From assembly GCA_946614295.1 (NCBI GenBank), contig CAMOGT010000002.1, positions 43,821 through 107,820 of the forward strand: a stretch of DNA of 64,000 nt, given 5' to 3'. Every line of letters begins with the position of its first letter. Position 1 is the first letter of the stretch. The position numbers were made by a program, and so were the translations under genes. The notes below the pieces were generated by a model. The model made no database searches and was not told where the DNA came from. It saw nothing but the letters and a program-made list of their open reading frames with translations. The stretch is from an uncultured Bacteroidales bacterium. GTDB lineage: Bacteria; Bacteroidota; Bacteroidia; Bacteroidales; Paludibacteraceae. Shown here piece by piece: positions 16,148 to 25,802 of this stretch.

Positions 16148-17482
16148 ATGACACATATCCACTTTATAGCTATCGGCGGCGCAGCGATGCATAATTTGGC
16201 AATGGCTGTTGCCTCCAAGGAGGGGTACCGGGTGACGGGCTCGGATGATGAAATCTTCGAGCCTGCTCTCTCGCACCTCCGCAATGCCGGACTGCTACCT
16301 GACGAGATAGGATGGCATCCCGAGCGCATCACGCGTGACATAGACGCTATTATATTAGGAATGCACGCGCGCGAGGACAACCCCGAGTTGGTCAAAGCCC
16401 GCGAGTTGGGGATCAAAATATATTCTTTCCCCGAGTATCTGTACGAGCAGACCAAGGATAAGATTCGCATCGTTGTAGGCGGAAGCCACGGGAAGACGAC
16501 TACCACCTCTATGATTCTCTATGTGCTTAACCGCCTCGGCATAGAAGCCGACTACATGGTAGGCGCACAGATAGAGGGATTCGAGCGGATGGTACGTCTA
16601 TCCGACACCGCCAAGTATGCAGTCTTCGAGGGTGATGAGTACCTGACAAGTCCGCTGGATTTGAGATCCAAGTTCCTATGGTACCACCCCCACGTAGCTA
16701 TATTGACCGGAATAGCATGGGATCATATCAATGTATTCCCTACTTTCCCTGAATATGTGGAGACCTTCCGTAAGTTCGTTCATTCAATCGAGCCCCATGG
16801 CTCATTCATCTACTACCAAGGCGATGAGAACCTGAGACTTCTTGCGAAAGAAATCAGCGGTCAGCCATCAGCAGTCAGTTGCATCCCCTACAAGGAATAT
16901 GAGGGGGATGTGAAGATGGAGGTGTTCGGCAAGCACAACATGCAGAACCTGCAGGCAGCGATGTTAGCCTGCCATTGCATAGGCGTAGCCCCCGATGATT
17001 TCTATCGCGAGATCAGCTCGTTCACGGGGGCAAGCAACCGGTTGGAGAAGATATGCGAGACGGAAACAAGCGTAGCCTACAAGGACTTTGCCCACTCGCC
17101 GAGCAAGCTGAAAGCGACCATCAACGCCGTGCGCGAGCGGTATCCGGAGAAAAAGCTGATAGCGTGCATGGAGCTGCATACATTCAGCAGTCTGATGGCG
17201 GATTTCCTGCCTCAATACAAGGGCTGCATGGCGGAAGCCGACATCGCTTATGTATATTTTAACCCGAAGGTCATCGAGCACAAGCAGCTGACGCCCATTA
17301 CGGCAGAGGAGGTCAAACAGGCTTTCGGTACGGCAAACGTGAAAGTCTTCACGGAGAGTCTGGCACTCCAGATGCAATTGCAACAACTCGATTATTCCAA
17401 CACAGCCTTACTGATGATGTCTTCCGGCACATTCGACGGCATCAACGTGAAGGAGTTTGCACAACAACTAATCAACCAATAA
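16148..17482 (+). CDS. mpl: UDP-N-acetylmuramate:tripeptide ligase (Mpl-type Mur ligase)
   Basis: 444 residues. Attaches recycled murein tripeptide to UDP-MurNAc, ATP-dependent, cytoplasm. N-terminal nucleotide-binding HFIAIGGAAMHNLA, central P-loop GGSHGKTTTTS, FEGDEYLTSPLD, and C-terminal Mur ligase domain DFAHSPSKLKATINAVRERYP. The ATG follows the tig stop directly. Within residues about 236-246 (SGQPSAVSC) the DNA at 16857-16880 is a TCAGC/GTCAG short tandem repeat, which looks like an in-frame insertion of the scattered repeat class. MurC is the alternative, but the GG-A-M-H start and GGSHGKTT favour Mpl. Confidence 0.88.
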   Translation: MTHIHFIAIGGAAMHNLAMAVASKEGYRVTGSDDEIFEPALSHLRNAGLLPDEIGWHPERITRDIDAIILGMHAREDNPELVKARELGIKIYSFPEYLYEQTKDKIRIVVGGSHGKTTTTSMILYVLNRLGIEADYMVGAQIEGFERMVRLSDTAKYAVFEGDEYLTSPLDLRSKFLWYHPHVAILTGIAWDHINVFPTFPEYVETFRKFVHSIEPHGSFIYYQGDENLRLLAKEISGQPSAVSCIPYKEYEGDVKMEVFGKHNMQNLQAAMLACHCIGVAPDDFYREISSFTGASNRLEKICETETSVAYKDFAHSPSKLKATINAVRERYPEKKLIACMELHTFSSLMADFLPQYKGCMAEADIAYVYFNPKVIEHKQLTPITAEEVKQAFGTANVKVFTESLALQMQLQQLDYSNTALLMMSSGTFDGINVKEFAQQLINQ

Positions 17483-17484
17483 GG

Positions 17485-18147
17485 ATGAGAAAAATCATAT
17501 TAACCATGCTTCTCGCCGTGATAACCTGTGGCGCGCAGGCTCAGTGGAGTCTGGGTGCTTCCGCCGGCGGCGACTACAACTGGTTCTCCATCAACACCCA
17601 ATACCAGAACGACTACCATTATGAAGGCGCATGGGGATGGAGTGCCGCTATCTTCACCCAGTACCAGTTCAAGCCTTGGGTAGCTCTCCGCGCAGAAGTA
17701 GAGGGATCGTCCAAGAATTACAGGTTTACCCGCTCAGGCGCGTACAATGGAACGCATTATAATTATTATAATACATATGTACAACTGCCGGTGATGGCCA
17801 AGTTCATGTTCGGTAGCGAGAAAGTACACGGGTTTGTGAATATCGGTGTTTATGCCGGTTATTGGGCAGGCAGCCGGATGAAGGGAGAGGTCTGGAACTA
17901 TATGGCTGACCAAATAGAAAAAGCCGATCAGGCCTATGAGTACAATAAGACCAAGGATCAGCGTGCCGATTTCGGTCTGGCTGGCGGTTTAGGACTCGAA
18001 TGGAAACTGGCAGAACACTGGGCGATGCATGTAGAGGCACGGTGCTATTACAGTTTCATCAGTACCGTCAAGCAGTATATGGACATCAAGGACTACCGGT
18101 TTAACACGACTATCGGTATGCAAGCCGGATTCAGTTATATTTTCTAA
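17485..18147 (+). CDS. Outer-membrane beta-barrel protein (PorT/OmpW-like)
   Basis: 220 residues. Signal peptide 1-19 ending AQA. Alternating hydrophobic strands with aromatic belts (YNWFSINTQYQ, WGWSAAIFTQYQFKPWVALRAEVEG, LPVMAKFMFG, FVNIGVYAGYW, GLAGGLGLEWK) and a final strand ending in Phe (QAGFSYIF), which suits BamA-dependent insertion. It fits the generic 'outer membrane beta-barrel' family of Bacteroidota. Two bases after mpl and 16 before the S41 lipoprotein, so cotranscribed. Function unknown. Confidence 0.8.
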   Translation: MRKIILTMLLAVITCGAQAQWSLGASAGGDYNWFSINTQYQNDYHYEGAWGWSAAIFTQYQFKPWVALRAEVEGSSKNYRFTRSGAYNGTHYNYYNTYVQLPVMAKFMFGSEKVHGFVNIGVYAGYWAGSRMKGEVWNYMADQIEKADQAYEYNKTKDQRADFGLAGGLGLEWKLAEHWAMHVEARCYYSFISTVKQYMDIKDYRFNTTIGMQAGFSYIF

Positions 18148-18163
18148 GAAGAAAGGACAAAAG

Positions 18164-19765
18164 ATGAAAGTAATAAAGATATATGTTGCGCTCGCTGCTA
18201 TCTGCGCACTGAGTTTGGCGGGTTGCCGTCCGGAAGGAGATGATATTTTGTCCTATGGTTATAATGACGGTCAGGCTTTCGATGCTGCGAAACAGAGTTA
18301 TGCCGAGCAGTTTAAGGTATTATGGACCGCGATGAACTGCAATTACGGCATCTGGGATTACGAGGAAGAGTCAGGCGTTGATTGGGATCAGGTATATAAA
18401 GAGTACCTGCCTAAATTCCAGGCATTGGACGATACCACCCGGCAAACGAGGGTGGACGACAAGGAGTTGGAAACGCTATACGGCGAGGTGCTCAACAGGC
18501 TGCATGACGGTCACCTGTATGTCCAGATCAAGAATAAGCAAACCGGTAAGAACCTCTCTTTCTCACCCTCCACAGTACGTAATTTGCGTGAACGCAGAGA
18601 AGAGTTGATGTGGAACAGGAAGAACTCCACAGACCTACATTACTATATCAACGCAGGCGAATGGCAGGTGATTGATTTCGACGAGACAGACATCTCCATG
18701 GCCGCCAAAGAACATATTTTCAGAATGAGCAAGCTGGTGCTGAGTAAGATCCCGGCGTTCATCGCCACCCTGCCTGCCGAAGGCACCTATGCAGCGGCGG
18801 ACTCGCTTAGGAGTGTGATTGAGAACATGCAGGCGAGCGCCAACGGTCTTATCGACCGAATCAATAAAGGCAACGATGTACCTACGCTCATTAAGGATTA
18901 TAATTCCTTCTGCGAGGTTTATGAAATACCCTGTGGTATGATGGATCTCAATATTCAGCCGGTGGATAATCAGATGGCCAACCCTAATGAACTGCAATCT
19001 ATTCGCTATGCCCTTTTCCCGGGTAACATAGCCTATCTGCGGTTCAGCAGCTTTGCGTTGGGCAAACATCTCACCACAACCGATCTACAGGAAGATAGTT
19101 CCTCTGTCTATGCCTCCTATCAATGGGCGATCCACCGCGTATGGCATCATTGGTTCGACACCATTCAGGTTCTAAGTAAGAACAATGAGTTGGGCGGCGT
19201 GATTATCGATATGCGTAATAACGGAGGCGGATCTGTAGCCGACTACCAGTATGTGTTAGGAGCTCTTCTTCCATCCGGCGGATTTATTTCGCACACGATG
19301 CGTACAAAGAACGGCATGGGCAGATTGGACTACGGTCCCAAGATGCCGTTCAGATACCCCACCTATCCCGCCGAGCACGCAGTGATTGACAAACAGCCGG
19401 TGGTCGTATTGGCGAACGTGAACTCCGTTTCCATGGCAGAGATTACCTCTTGGGGTGCGAAGAATATGCCGGGCAAGAACGGCAAACTGATTGGTACACG
19501 CACGTGGGGCGGATTAAGTTGTCTGATTGACGACCCCACCTACTACAGTCTCGACTACAGCGGTTGTTTCGGTGTGGAGAACGTAACGCCGGTATATGCC
19601 TATGTGCCACGGTGCATATCCATGTTCGGCGAGGACGAGAAAATACTGGAAGGCATCGGCATTACGCCGGATGTCGAGGTAGCCTTAGATACCGCCAAGT
19701 ATATCTATAACGGTCAGGACACCCAACTTGAGCGAGCGCTGCAATATATCAAAACCGGTAATTAA
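18164..19765 (+). CDS. S41-family peptidase lipoprotein
   Basis: 533 residues. Lipobox LSLAGC with Cys21, so a lipoprotein. C-terminal tail-specific-protease fold: GNIAYLRFSSFALG, GVIIDMRNNGGGSVADYQYVLG and the nucleophile region VLANVNSVSMAEITSWGAKN with the predicted catalytic Ser in SVSMAE. The N-terminal 240 residues carry a helical region with the family's 'W..M..NY.IWDYE..GVDWD' start that pairs with this kind of peptidase in Bacteroidales. No clear PDZ. Likely acts in the periplasm or on the outer membrane; substrate unknown. Downstream of an OM barrel gene. Confidence 0.85.
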   Translation: MKVIKIYVALAAICALSLAGCRPEGDDILSYGYNDGQAFDAAKQSYAEQFKVLWTAMNCNYGIWDYEEESGVDWDQVYKEYLPKFQALDDTTRQTRVDDKELETLYGEVLNRLHDGHLYVQIKNKQTGKNLSFSPSTVRNLRERREELMWNRKNSTDLHYYINAGEWQVIDFDETDISMAAKEHIFRMSKLVLSKIPAFIATLPAEGTYAAADSLRSVIENMQASANGLIDRINKGNDVPTLIKDYNSFCEVYEIPCGMMDLNIQPVDNQMANPNELQSIRYALFPGNIAYLRFSSFALGKHLTTTDLQEDSSSVYASYQWAIHRVWHHWFDTIQVLSKNNELGGVIIDMRNNGGGSVADYQYVLGALLPSGGFISHTMRTKNGMGRLDYGPKMPFRYPTYPAEHAVIDKQPVVVLANVNSVSMAEITSWGAKNMPGKNGKLIGTRTWGGLSCLIDDPTYYSLDYSGCFGVENVTPVYAYVPRCISMFGEDEKILEGIGITPDVEVALDTAKYIYNGQDTQLERALQYIKTGN

Positions 19766-19774
19766 TAGTTGATT

Positions 19775-20197
19775 ATGGACAAGCAACAGAAACGCGACTA
19801 CCTCTACATGCGCATGGCTCGCACGTGGGCGGAGAATAGTTATTGCGTGCGCCGCAAAGTAGGCGCCCTGCTGGTAAAAGACCAGATGATTATCTCCGAC
19901 GGTTACAACGGTACACCCTCCGGATTCGAGAATATCTGCGAGGACGAGAACAACGTATCCAAGCCTTATGTACTGCACGCAGAAGCAAACGCACTGACCA
20001 AAGTAGCTCGTTCCAACAACAGTTCCGACGGTGCAACGTTGTACGTGACAGCAAGCCCGTGTCTGGAGTGCTCGAAACTGATTATCCAGTCGGGCATCAA
20101 ACGCGTCGTCTATGGCGAGGAATACCGTATTATGGACGGTGTGGAGCTGCTCAAACGCGCCGGCGTAGAGGTTGAGTTTTTACAGGACAAGGAATAA
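19775..20197 (+). CDS. dCMP deaminase / ComEB-type zinc deaminase
   Basis: 140 residues. Converts dCMP to dUMP for thymidylate synthesis. Zinc site HAEANAL (His and catalytic Glu) and PCLECSK (two Cys); substrate-loop NGTPSGFENICED is typical of dCMP deaminases. The ATG at 19775 was chosen; a TTG at 19769 is less likely. Ten bases after the S41 lipoprotein and four before the next gene, so part of the same unit. Confidence 0.92.
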   Translation: MDKQQKRDYLYMRMARTWAENSYCVRRKVGALLVKDQMIISDGYNGTPSGFENICEDENNVSKPYVLHAEANALTKVARSNNSSDGATLYVTASPCLECSKLIIQSGIKRVVYGEEYRIMDGVELLKRAGVEVEFLQDKE

Positions 20198-20201
20198 TAA
20201 A

Positions 20202-21803
20202 ATGAAGAAATATATCTTACCTACCCTGACGGTAGTAGCCGTGGCGATCGGAATAGTAGTCGGCATGGCGATCAGTCAGAAAGCTAACGCCCAGCGGATC
20301 GTCTATCAGAACGGTCACTGGAGTCTTGAGCAAACCAAAGTAGATCGGCTCTTGCAACTGATGGAGCAAGCCTATGTGGACTCCCTCGATATCGACAGTA
20401 TCACCGACGAGGTGATGACCGATATGGTCAAGAAACTGGATCCCCATAGCGCATATATTCCCAAAGAGGATCTGGAGATGGTCAATTCCGAGCTCGCGGG
20501 CTCATTCTCCGGCATCGGAGTGCAGTTCTCTATCCAGCAGGACACAGTCCGTATCGTAGCCGTCATTGCCGGCGGTCCGTGCGAGGGTGTAGGAGTGCTG
20601 GCAGGCGATAAGATTGTCTCCGTAGATGACAGTACCTTCGTAGGCAAACGCCTCAATAACGAGAAAGTGATGAAGACCCTCCGCGGAGAGAAAGGAACGC
20701 AGGTTAAACTGGGTGTTCTCCGCGCAGGCGTCAACGAACCGCTCTATTTCAAGGTCACGAGAGGCGACATCCCTGTTCACTCCGTTGACGCTAAGTTCCT
20801 GATTGGTAAGATTGGATTTATCCGCGTCAATAAGTTCGGCGAGACCACCTATAAGGAGTTTATCTCCGCCTTGGCGGATCTATATTCAAAGGGTGCTGAC
20901 CGTTTTATCGTGGATCTTCGGGAGAACAGCGGCGGTTACATGGAGCAGGCTATTAGGATGGCGAACGAGTTCCTGCAACGCGGCGAGCTGATTGTCTATT
21001 CGCAGGGCAAGGCGTACCCGCGGTATGAAGCTACCGCCAATGGTGGCGGACGGTTCAAAGACGTGCCGTTAGTCGTACTGATTGATAATTTCTCCGCCTC
21101 GGCGAGTGAAATCTTCGCCGGTGCGATGCAGGATAACGACCGTGCTACTATCGTAGGCCGACGCTCGTTCGGCAAAGGGCTTGTGCAACAACAGATGCCG
21201 TTTGACGACGGCTCCGCCATTCGTCTCACCGTAGCCCGGTACTACACCCCGAGCGGTAGATGCATCCAGAAGCCCTACACATTGGGCGATCAGGAGGATT
21301 ACGAGAAAGACCTCTTGGACCGTTGGGAGCATGGCGAGTTGTACTCCGCCGACAGCATTCATTTCTCGGATACCACAACTTATCGCACCAAGAACGGACG
21401 CATCGTCCGTGGCGGCGGAGGAATCATGCCTGACGTTTTCGTGGGCAGAGACACAACGCTCAACACCCCGTGGTACAACCGCTGCGTGAACCTGGCATAC
21501 ACCTACCAGTTCGCATACCAATACACGGATACGCATCGAAAGGAACTCTCTAAATACAAAGATTGGCAGAGCCTGGAGCAATACCTGCTCAAGCAGAATG
21601 TGCTGCGCGAGTTCGTGGCATTCGCCAAAGAGAAAGGCGTAGAGCCGGACGAAGCGCAGATACAAAAATCGCGTCCGTTAATGACGCGACTTCTGAATGC
21701 TTATATCGTCCGTAATATTCTGGGCGACGAGGGCTTCTTCCCGCTCTTCGAGCGTGACGACGAGATCACCAAGAAAGCGGTAGAAGTAGTTAATGCACTT
21801 TAA
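20202..21803 (+). CDS. Carboxy-terminal processing peptidase (CtpA-like, S41)
   Basis: 533 residues. N-terminal signal anchor (ILPTLTVVAVAIGIVVGMAI). PDZ domain about 85-170 (ELAGSFSGIGVQFSI, VLAGDKIVSVD). Protease domain with GADRFIVDLRENSGGYMEQAI, FSASASEIFAGAMQDNDRA (catalytic Ser) and GRRSFGKGLVQQQMPF (catalytic Lys). C-terminal alpha-helical region of about 130 residues. Periplasmic tail-specific protease. Start ATG at 20202 lies 4 bases after the deaminase stop, with AAGGA upstream; a longer start would run through the deaminase end. Its 3' end overlaps the convergent nuclease gene by 14 bases. Confidence 0.92.
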   Translation: MKKYILPTLTVVAVAIGIVVGMAISQKANAQRIVYQNGHWSLEQTKVDRLLQLMEQAYVDSLDIDSITDEVMTDMVKKLDPHSAYIPKEDLEMVNSELAGSFSGIGVQFSIQQDTVRIVAVIAGGPCEGVGVLAGDKIVSVDDSTFVGKRLNNEKVMKTLRGEKGTQVKLGVLRAGVNEPLYFKVTRGDIPVHSVDAKFLIGKIGFIRVNKFGETTYKEFISALADLYSKGADRFIVDLRENSGGYMEQAIRMANEFLQRGELIVYSQGKAYPRYEATANGGGRFKDVPLVVLIDNFSASASEIFAGAMQDNDRATIVGRRSFGKGLVQQQMPFDDGSAIRLTVARYYTPSGRCIQKPYTLGDQEDYEKDLLDRWEHGELYSADSIHFSDTTTYRTKNGRIVRGGGGIMPDVFVGRDTTLNTPWYNRCVNLAYTYQFAYQYTDTHRKELSKYKDWQSLEQYLLKQNVLREFVAFAKEKGVEPDEAQIQKSRPLMTRLLNAYIVRNILGDEGFFPLFERDDEITKKAVEVVNAL

Positions 21804-23196
21804 TACCCATTACGTTATATCTCGAACCATCGGGAAGGGTGAGTATCAACTGACCTGACTCGATGGTTTTCTTTGCGCGAACGGGCGAAGAGAGTTGCGG
21901 TATATCCTGAGAACTGTTCAGATTGATCTCAATTACGTAGGGATCGTGATCCGAGTATGAATCAGCCTGCGAGACAGAATAGGTGCATTTATACGTACTA
22001 ACGTGCTTGACATATGCATTGACGATCTGCGCACTCATCGAAGCGTTGGCATAAACGTGGTCGATGAGTTGAGGGGTACCAAGATAGCAATGCGAATAGG
22101 CATTAGGATTAAAACGCAAAATCTGCTCTGTATAACCGGCATTCTCAATAATATTGAGCGGATCTTCTCCCACCTCGCAGTTCAAGTCTCCCAAAATAAG
22201 AATATCGGGATCATAGGCATAGTTTTTAAGCGCAGTTATGAGGGAGTTGGCATTTGTTTTTCGGAGGCTATTCCCCTCGTCTTCGCTTTCGTCCTTCGCC
22301 TTGAAATGGTTCATTGAGAGTGCGAACTGCTCTTTAGAGGCGATAACCTCAAAGTTCTGGATACGCATGGTGTGTTTGTAATAGTTCGCTTTCGAACCAG
22401 GATTGCTGTTACCATAGGTTTTGATCTTATCTTTACGATAGATGAAACCGGATTTGATGTTATTATTGGTTGTCGCATTCCATGCTTCGGATATTCCGTC
22501 ACTCACTGCTGCGTAGAGCGAGCTGCTCACGCGTGCGTTCATGGAGTCCGCCAGTTGGGCTAACACGATAGGCTGTGCTTCGACCTCGCAAAAAGCATAG
22601 ATATCCGCATCAATTGCTATCATGTTATTAACGATTTTACGGGTTTTGGCTACAAACTCCTCCGTGGTGTAGTAGTTACGAGGTTTCTTCCCGTTCGTAT
22701 AGGGGTTCACCTGCGTGATGTTATAATAGTAGTTCTCAAGGTTTTGCGCACAGACACGCAGAGAGCCCGTGACCGATTCCGGCTCTTGGGACTGCCCGGG
22801 ATCTGAAGGGGCAGACTCCAACCATGTGACAGGAGCGTTATTTATCGCTGTTTCAATTGTCCCCTTAAAATTCTTCAAAGACGAAACAACTCTTATCTTA
22901 TCACCGACTTTCAACTCCTGACTTGGTCTTCCGTGATAGACATACAGGGCACCTTTGGCATTACTGGCAGCAGTGCCTCGGGAGTCTGCTATCCAGAAAG
23001 TCATGTTATTATAATTTTCATTATAGGCATTCTCCGTGATAACCGTCACATACCCTTCTATGGTATAGGTTTCCGTGGATGTCTGCCCTTGCGACAGAGA
23101 GGCGGCGTTTTGCAGCGCCTGAGCTACTGTTATCGTCTGGGCAAAGACGCCTGTAACGAACAACAGAGCGGCTAACATAGTAGTTAATCGTTTCAT
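21790..23196 (-). CDS. Secreted endonuclease/exonuclease/phosphatase-family protein with OB-like domain
   Basis: 468 residues. Signal peptide 1-19 (ends VFA). Residues about 20-130 form an OB-fold-like domain (YTIEGYVTVITENAYNENYNNMTFWIAD ... GDKIRVVSSLKNF). The EEP catalytic domain (about 145-420) shows the expected order: LRVCAQNLENYY, DIYAFCEVEA (metal-binding Glu), NHFKAK, LGDLNCEV (GDxN) and SDHDPY (final Asp-His). Probably an extracellular DNase or phosphatase for nutrient or biofilm DNA. Ends with the shared tail KKTIESGQLILTLPDGSRYN, then VMG, so probably surface-sorted. No promoter recognised. Confidence 0.87.
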   Translation of the reverse strand: MKRLTTMLAALLFVTGVFAQTITVAQALQNAASLSQGQTSTETYTIEGYVTVITENAYNENYNNMTFWIADSRGTAASNAKGALYVYHGRPSQELKVGDKIRVVSSLKNFKGTIETAINNAPVTWLESAPSDPGQSQEPESVTGSLRVCAQNLENYYYNITQVNPYTNGKKPRNYYTTEEFVAKTRKIVNNMIAIDADIYAFCEVEAQPIVLAQLADSMNARVSSSLYAAVSDGISEAWNATTNNNIKSGFIYRKDKIKTYGNSNPGSKANYYKHTMRIQNFEVIASKEQFALSMNHFKAKDESEDEGNSLRKTNANSLITALKNYAYDPDILILGDLNCEVGEDPLNIIENAGYTEQILRFNPNAYSHCYLGTPQLIDHVYANASMSAQIVNAYVKHVSTYKCTYSVSQADSYSDHDPYVIEINLNSSQDIPQLSSPVRAKKTIESGQLILTLPDGSRYNVMGIKVH

Positions 23197-23232
23197 AATA
23201 GCGAGTTTTGAGGGTTATTATTGATTATTTGT

Positions 23233-24690
23233 TTATAATGCTTTCAGCGCAGCCTGCACGAAGCGGTAGAACTTCTGTACCGTAGCAATGTTCACGCGCT
23301 CATCCGGGCTGTGCGGATGCTCGATAGTCGGACCGAAGGAGATCATCTCCATTCCCGGATACTTGGCGCCGATGATACCGCACTCCAAGCCGGCGTGAAT
23401 AATGATCACACGCGGGTCTGCGTTAAACTCCTTCTTATAGGTCTCTTTGAGCGTTGCCAAGAGCGATGACTTGAGGTTGGGTTTCCACCCCGGGTACGAA
23501 CCGCTGAAAACCACTTCTGCCCCTGCCAGTGAGAAGGCGGACTGGATAACCGATGCCAACTCCTCCTTACGGCTCTCGACTGACGAGCGGGTGAGGCACT
23601 GTACTTCGATTTGACATTTGTCATTGGAGATTTGTGTTCTGATCATCGCCACGTTATTGGACGTCTCCACGATATCCGGCTGTTCGGGAATCATGCGATA
23701 GACGCCGTGCGGACAAAGCGTGACTGCGTGAATCAGGAAATCCTGTACATCCTCGGGCAGTTCGGTTTTCGGGCACTCTACCTCTTGGGCGGTGAAATGC
23801 AGATCAGTCTCTACGCCGTCGTACTCGCTCAGGAAGAGATCCTCATAGCGATCTACGAGGTCCTGCACGTCCTGATAACTCTCCTCGGGGATGGTAATGA
23901 CGGCTGCCGCCTCACGCGGGATGGCGTTACGGAGCGAACCGCCTTCTACATAAGCGAGACGTGCCTCGTAGTTAGCTACGGCATCCTTGAGGAAACGGAA
24001 GAGGAGTTTGATGGCGTTCGCGCGCTGCAGATGGATGTCGCAGCCCGAGTGACCGCCCTTGCAGCCCTTGATTTCCACGCGGAGTGCTATATCGCCTGCT
24101 TCTGTTTCTACCGGTTGGTAGTGGAAGGTAGCGGTGGTGTCAATACCTCCGGCGCAACCTACGTACAGTTCGCCTTCGGTCTCGGAATCGAGGTTGAGCA
24201 GGTATTTGCCCTTGAGCCAGCCTCCCTTGAGATCGTTGGCTCCGTACATGCCGGTTTCTTCGTCAATGGTGAAAAGTGCCTCCAAAGGCGGATGAACAGC
24301 GTTCTTGTCAGCGAGAATAGTCATTGCCGTTGCCACGCCTATTCCGTTGTCTGCACCAAGGGTTGTTCCGTTCGCAGTAATCCATTCGCCATTGTCCTCC
24401 ACGTATGCCTCGATCGGGTCTTTCTCAAAGTCAAAGACTTTGTCGCTGTTCTTCTGGGGAACCATGTCCATATGGCCCTGAAGGATGACTCCCGGGTGGT
24501 TCTCCATACCTTGTGAAGCCGGTTTGCGGATCAGCACATTGCCAATCTCGTCCTGAAGGGTCTCCAGACCGAGGGATTTACCGTAATTAACAAGGAAATC
24601 CGCAATCTCTTTGCGTTTGCCGCTCGGACGCGGAATCTGGGTCAGGCTGTAGAAATTCGCCCAAAGTGCTTTCGGTTCTTGATTTTTCAT
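23233..24690 (-). CDS. pepD: Beta-Ala-His / aminoacyl-histidine dipeptidase (M20)
   Basis: 485 residues, family length. Cytosolic zinc dipeptidase of the PepD/carnosinase type. Seen: LQGHMDMVPQ (metal His and catalytic Asp), TLGADNGIGVA (bridging Asp), LFTIDEETGMYGA (catalytic Glu-Glu), LNLDSETEGELYVGCAGG, and H in IIHAGLECGIIG; the lid domain lies between. 36 bases upstream of the nuclease gene on the same strand, and 32 bases after ansA; the ansA-pepD gap contains an AATTCGT tandem repeat. Probably transcribed with ansA for amino-acid use. Confidence 0.93.
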   Translation of the reverse strand: MKNQEPKALWANFYSLTQIPRPSGKRKEIADFLVNYGKSLGLETLQDEIGNVLIRKPASQGMENHPGVILQGHMDMVPQKNSDKVFDFEKDPIEAYVEDNGEWITANGTTLGADNGIGVATAMTILADKNAVHPPLEALFTIDEETGMYGANDLKGGWLKGKYLLNLDSETEGELYVGCAGGIDTTATFHYQPVETEAGDIALRVEIKGCKGGHSGCDIHLQRANAIKLLFRFLKDAVANYEARLAYVEGGSLRNAIPREAAAVITIPEESYQDVQDLVDRYEDLFLSEYDGVETDLHFTAQEVECPKTELPEDVQDFLIHAVTLCPHGVYRMIPEQPDIVETSNNVAMIRTQISNDKCQIEVQCLTRSSVESRKEELASVIQSAFSLAGAEVVFSGSYPGWKPNLKSSLLATLKETYKKEFNADPRVIIIHAGLECGIIGAKYPGMEMISFGPTIEHPHSPDERVNIATVQKFYRFVQAALKAL

Positions 24691-24703
24691 AATATCTGAT
24701 GTT

Positions 24704-24722
24704 TAATTCGTAATTCGTAATT
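24704..24722. repeat. TTCGTAA tandem repeat between ansA and pepD
   Basis: AATTCGTAATTCGTAATTTT fills most of the 32-base gap. The same unit appears at 45971-46001 between pgk and the DUF3127 gene. Confidence 0.6.
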
Positions 24723-25748
24723 TTAATTGTCTATCGTCATTTCTCCACAGAGGTCTTTTTGTACCAGTTCGTGTGCTTTCTCCGGCTGTTCGCCAAGGAG
24801 AAGCATTAGTTTGGTAAGGAGCGCCTCAGTGGTAATATCGTAACCGGACAGAACCCCTGCTTTCATGAGGTTGAGAGAGACAGCATAGAGCCCCATCTCC
24901 ACCGAACCGGTGTTGCATTGGGTCTTATTGACGATGATGACACCCCTGTCCACGGCGGCTTTGAGTTCGCGGTACAGCCATTTGTCGGAAGGGGCGTTAC
25001 CGGCTCCGAAGGTCTCCAGCACCACTCCTTTAAGTCCGCGCGTACGAAGGAGTGCGCGCACGACGGGCTGTTGGATGCCGGGAAAGAGTTTGAGCACCGC
25101 CACATTGGTATCAAAAGCTGTGTGGAGGACGAGCGGGGCGTTAGAGTCTGAGTAATGAATGAGATGAGGCTGGTAGGTAATATGCACACCGGCTTTGGCG
25201 AGCGCAGGATAGTTATAGGAGTTGAAGGCCGAGAAATGCTCTGCGTTACGCTTGGTGGTACGGTTGGCGCGGAAGAGGCGGTCCTCAAAATAGATAGTCA
25301 CCTCCGGCACAATAGCATTGCCTTCCTCATCCTTGGCGGCTGCTATCTCTATGGCGGTCAGCAGATTCTCTTTGGCATCGGAACGGAGAACACCGACAGG
25401 TAATTGCGAGCCGGTGAAGACAACGGGTTTGGAGAGGTTCTCCAACATGAACGAGAGCGCCGATGCAGAGTACGACATCGTGTCCGTACCATGCAGGATG
25501 ACAAAGCCATCATAGTCCTCGTAGTGGTCATACACCATACGAGCCATGCGCACCCAGCACTCGGGGTTGATATCCGAGGAATCCAGAAGCGGAGAGAAAG
25601 CCTGTACATCAACCTGCACATTGCCCTCAAAGAGTTCCGGCATATAGGCTTTAAACGTCTCCATATCGGCAGGAACAAGCGCTTGAGAATTCTTGTCACG
25701 CACCATCGTAATCGTTCCGCCGGTAGAAATCAAAAGTACCTTATCCAT
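24723..25748 (-). CDS. ansA: L-asparaginase type I
   Basis: 341 residues. Hydrolyses asparagine to aspartate and ammonia in the cytosol. First catalytic threonine in STGGTITM (residues 8-15) and second in FVILHGTDTMSYSASAL; TGSQLPVGVLRSDA and ETFGAGNAPS are further family motifs. No signal peptide, which separates it from the periplasmic type II. Transcribed from a promoter that shares its -33 palindrome with the divergent response-regulator gene. Confidence 0.93.
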   Translation of the reverse strand: MDKVLLISTGGTITMVRDKNSQALVPADMETFKAYMPELFEGNVQVDVQAFSPLLDSSDINPECWVRMARMVYDHYEDYDGFVILHGTDTMSYSASALSFMLENLSKPVVFTGSQLPVGVLRSDAKENLLTAIEIAAAKDEEGNAIVPEVTIYFEDRLFRANRTTKRNAEHFSAFNSYNYPALAKAGVHITYQPHLIHYSDSNAPLVLHTAFDTNVAVLKLFPGIQQPVVRALLRTRGLKGVVLETFGAGNAPSDKWLYRELKAAVDRGVIIVNKTQCNTGSVEMGLYAVSLNLMKAGVLSGYDITTEALLTKLMLLLGEQPEKAHELVQKDLCGEMTIDN

Positions 25749-25770
25749 AGCATTCTGATTTTATGCGCTG

Positions 25771-25802
25771 CAAAATTACAAAAAAATTTGCATATATGCA
25801 AA
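25771..25802 (-). promoter_or_regulatory. Minus-strand promoter for ansA
   Basis: Read on the minus strand: TTTGCATATATG from 25802, 20-base gap, TAATTTTG (25778-25771). The -33 region overlaps that of the divergent promoter. Confidence 0.85.

Noticed and set aside
14984..16276. Long minus-strand frame (430 codons) opposite tig
   Set aside because: It is opposite the full-length trigger factor with recognisable motifs; translation gives no domain and an odd His/Leu-rich composition typical of a reverse-complement frame.
23611..24516. 301-codon plus-strand frame opposite pepD
   Set aside because: PepD on the minus strand has all catalytic motifs; the plus frame has no family features.
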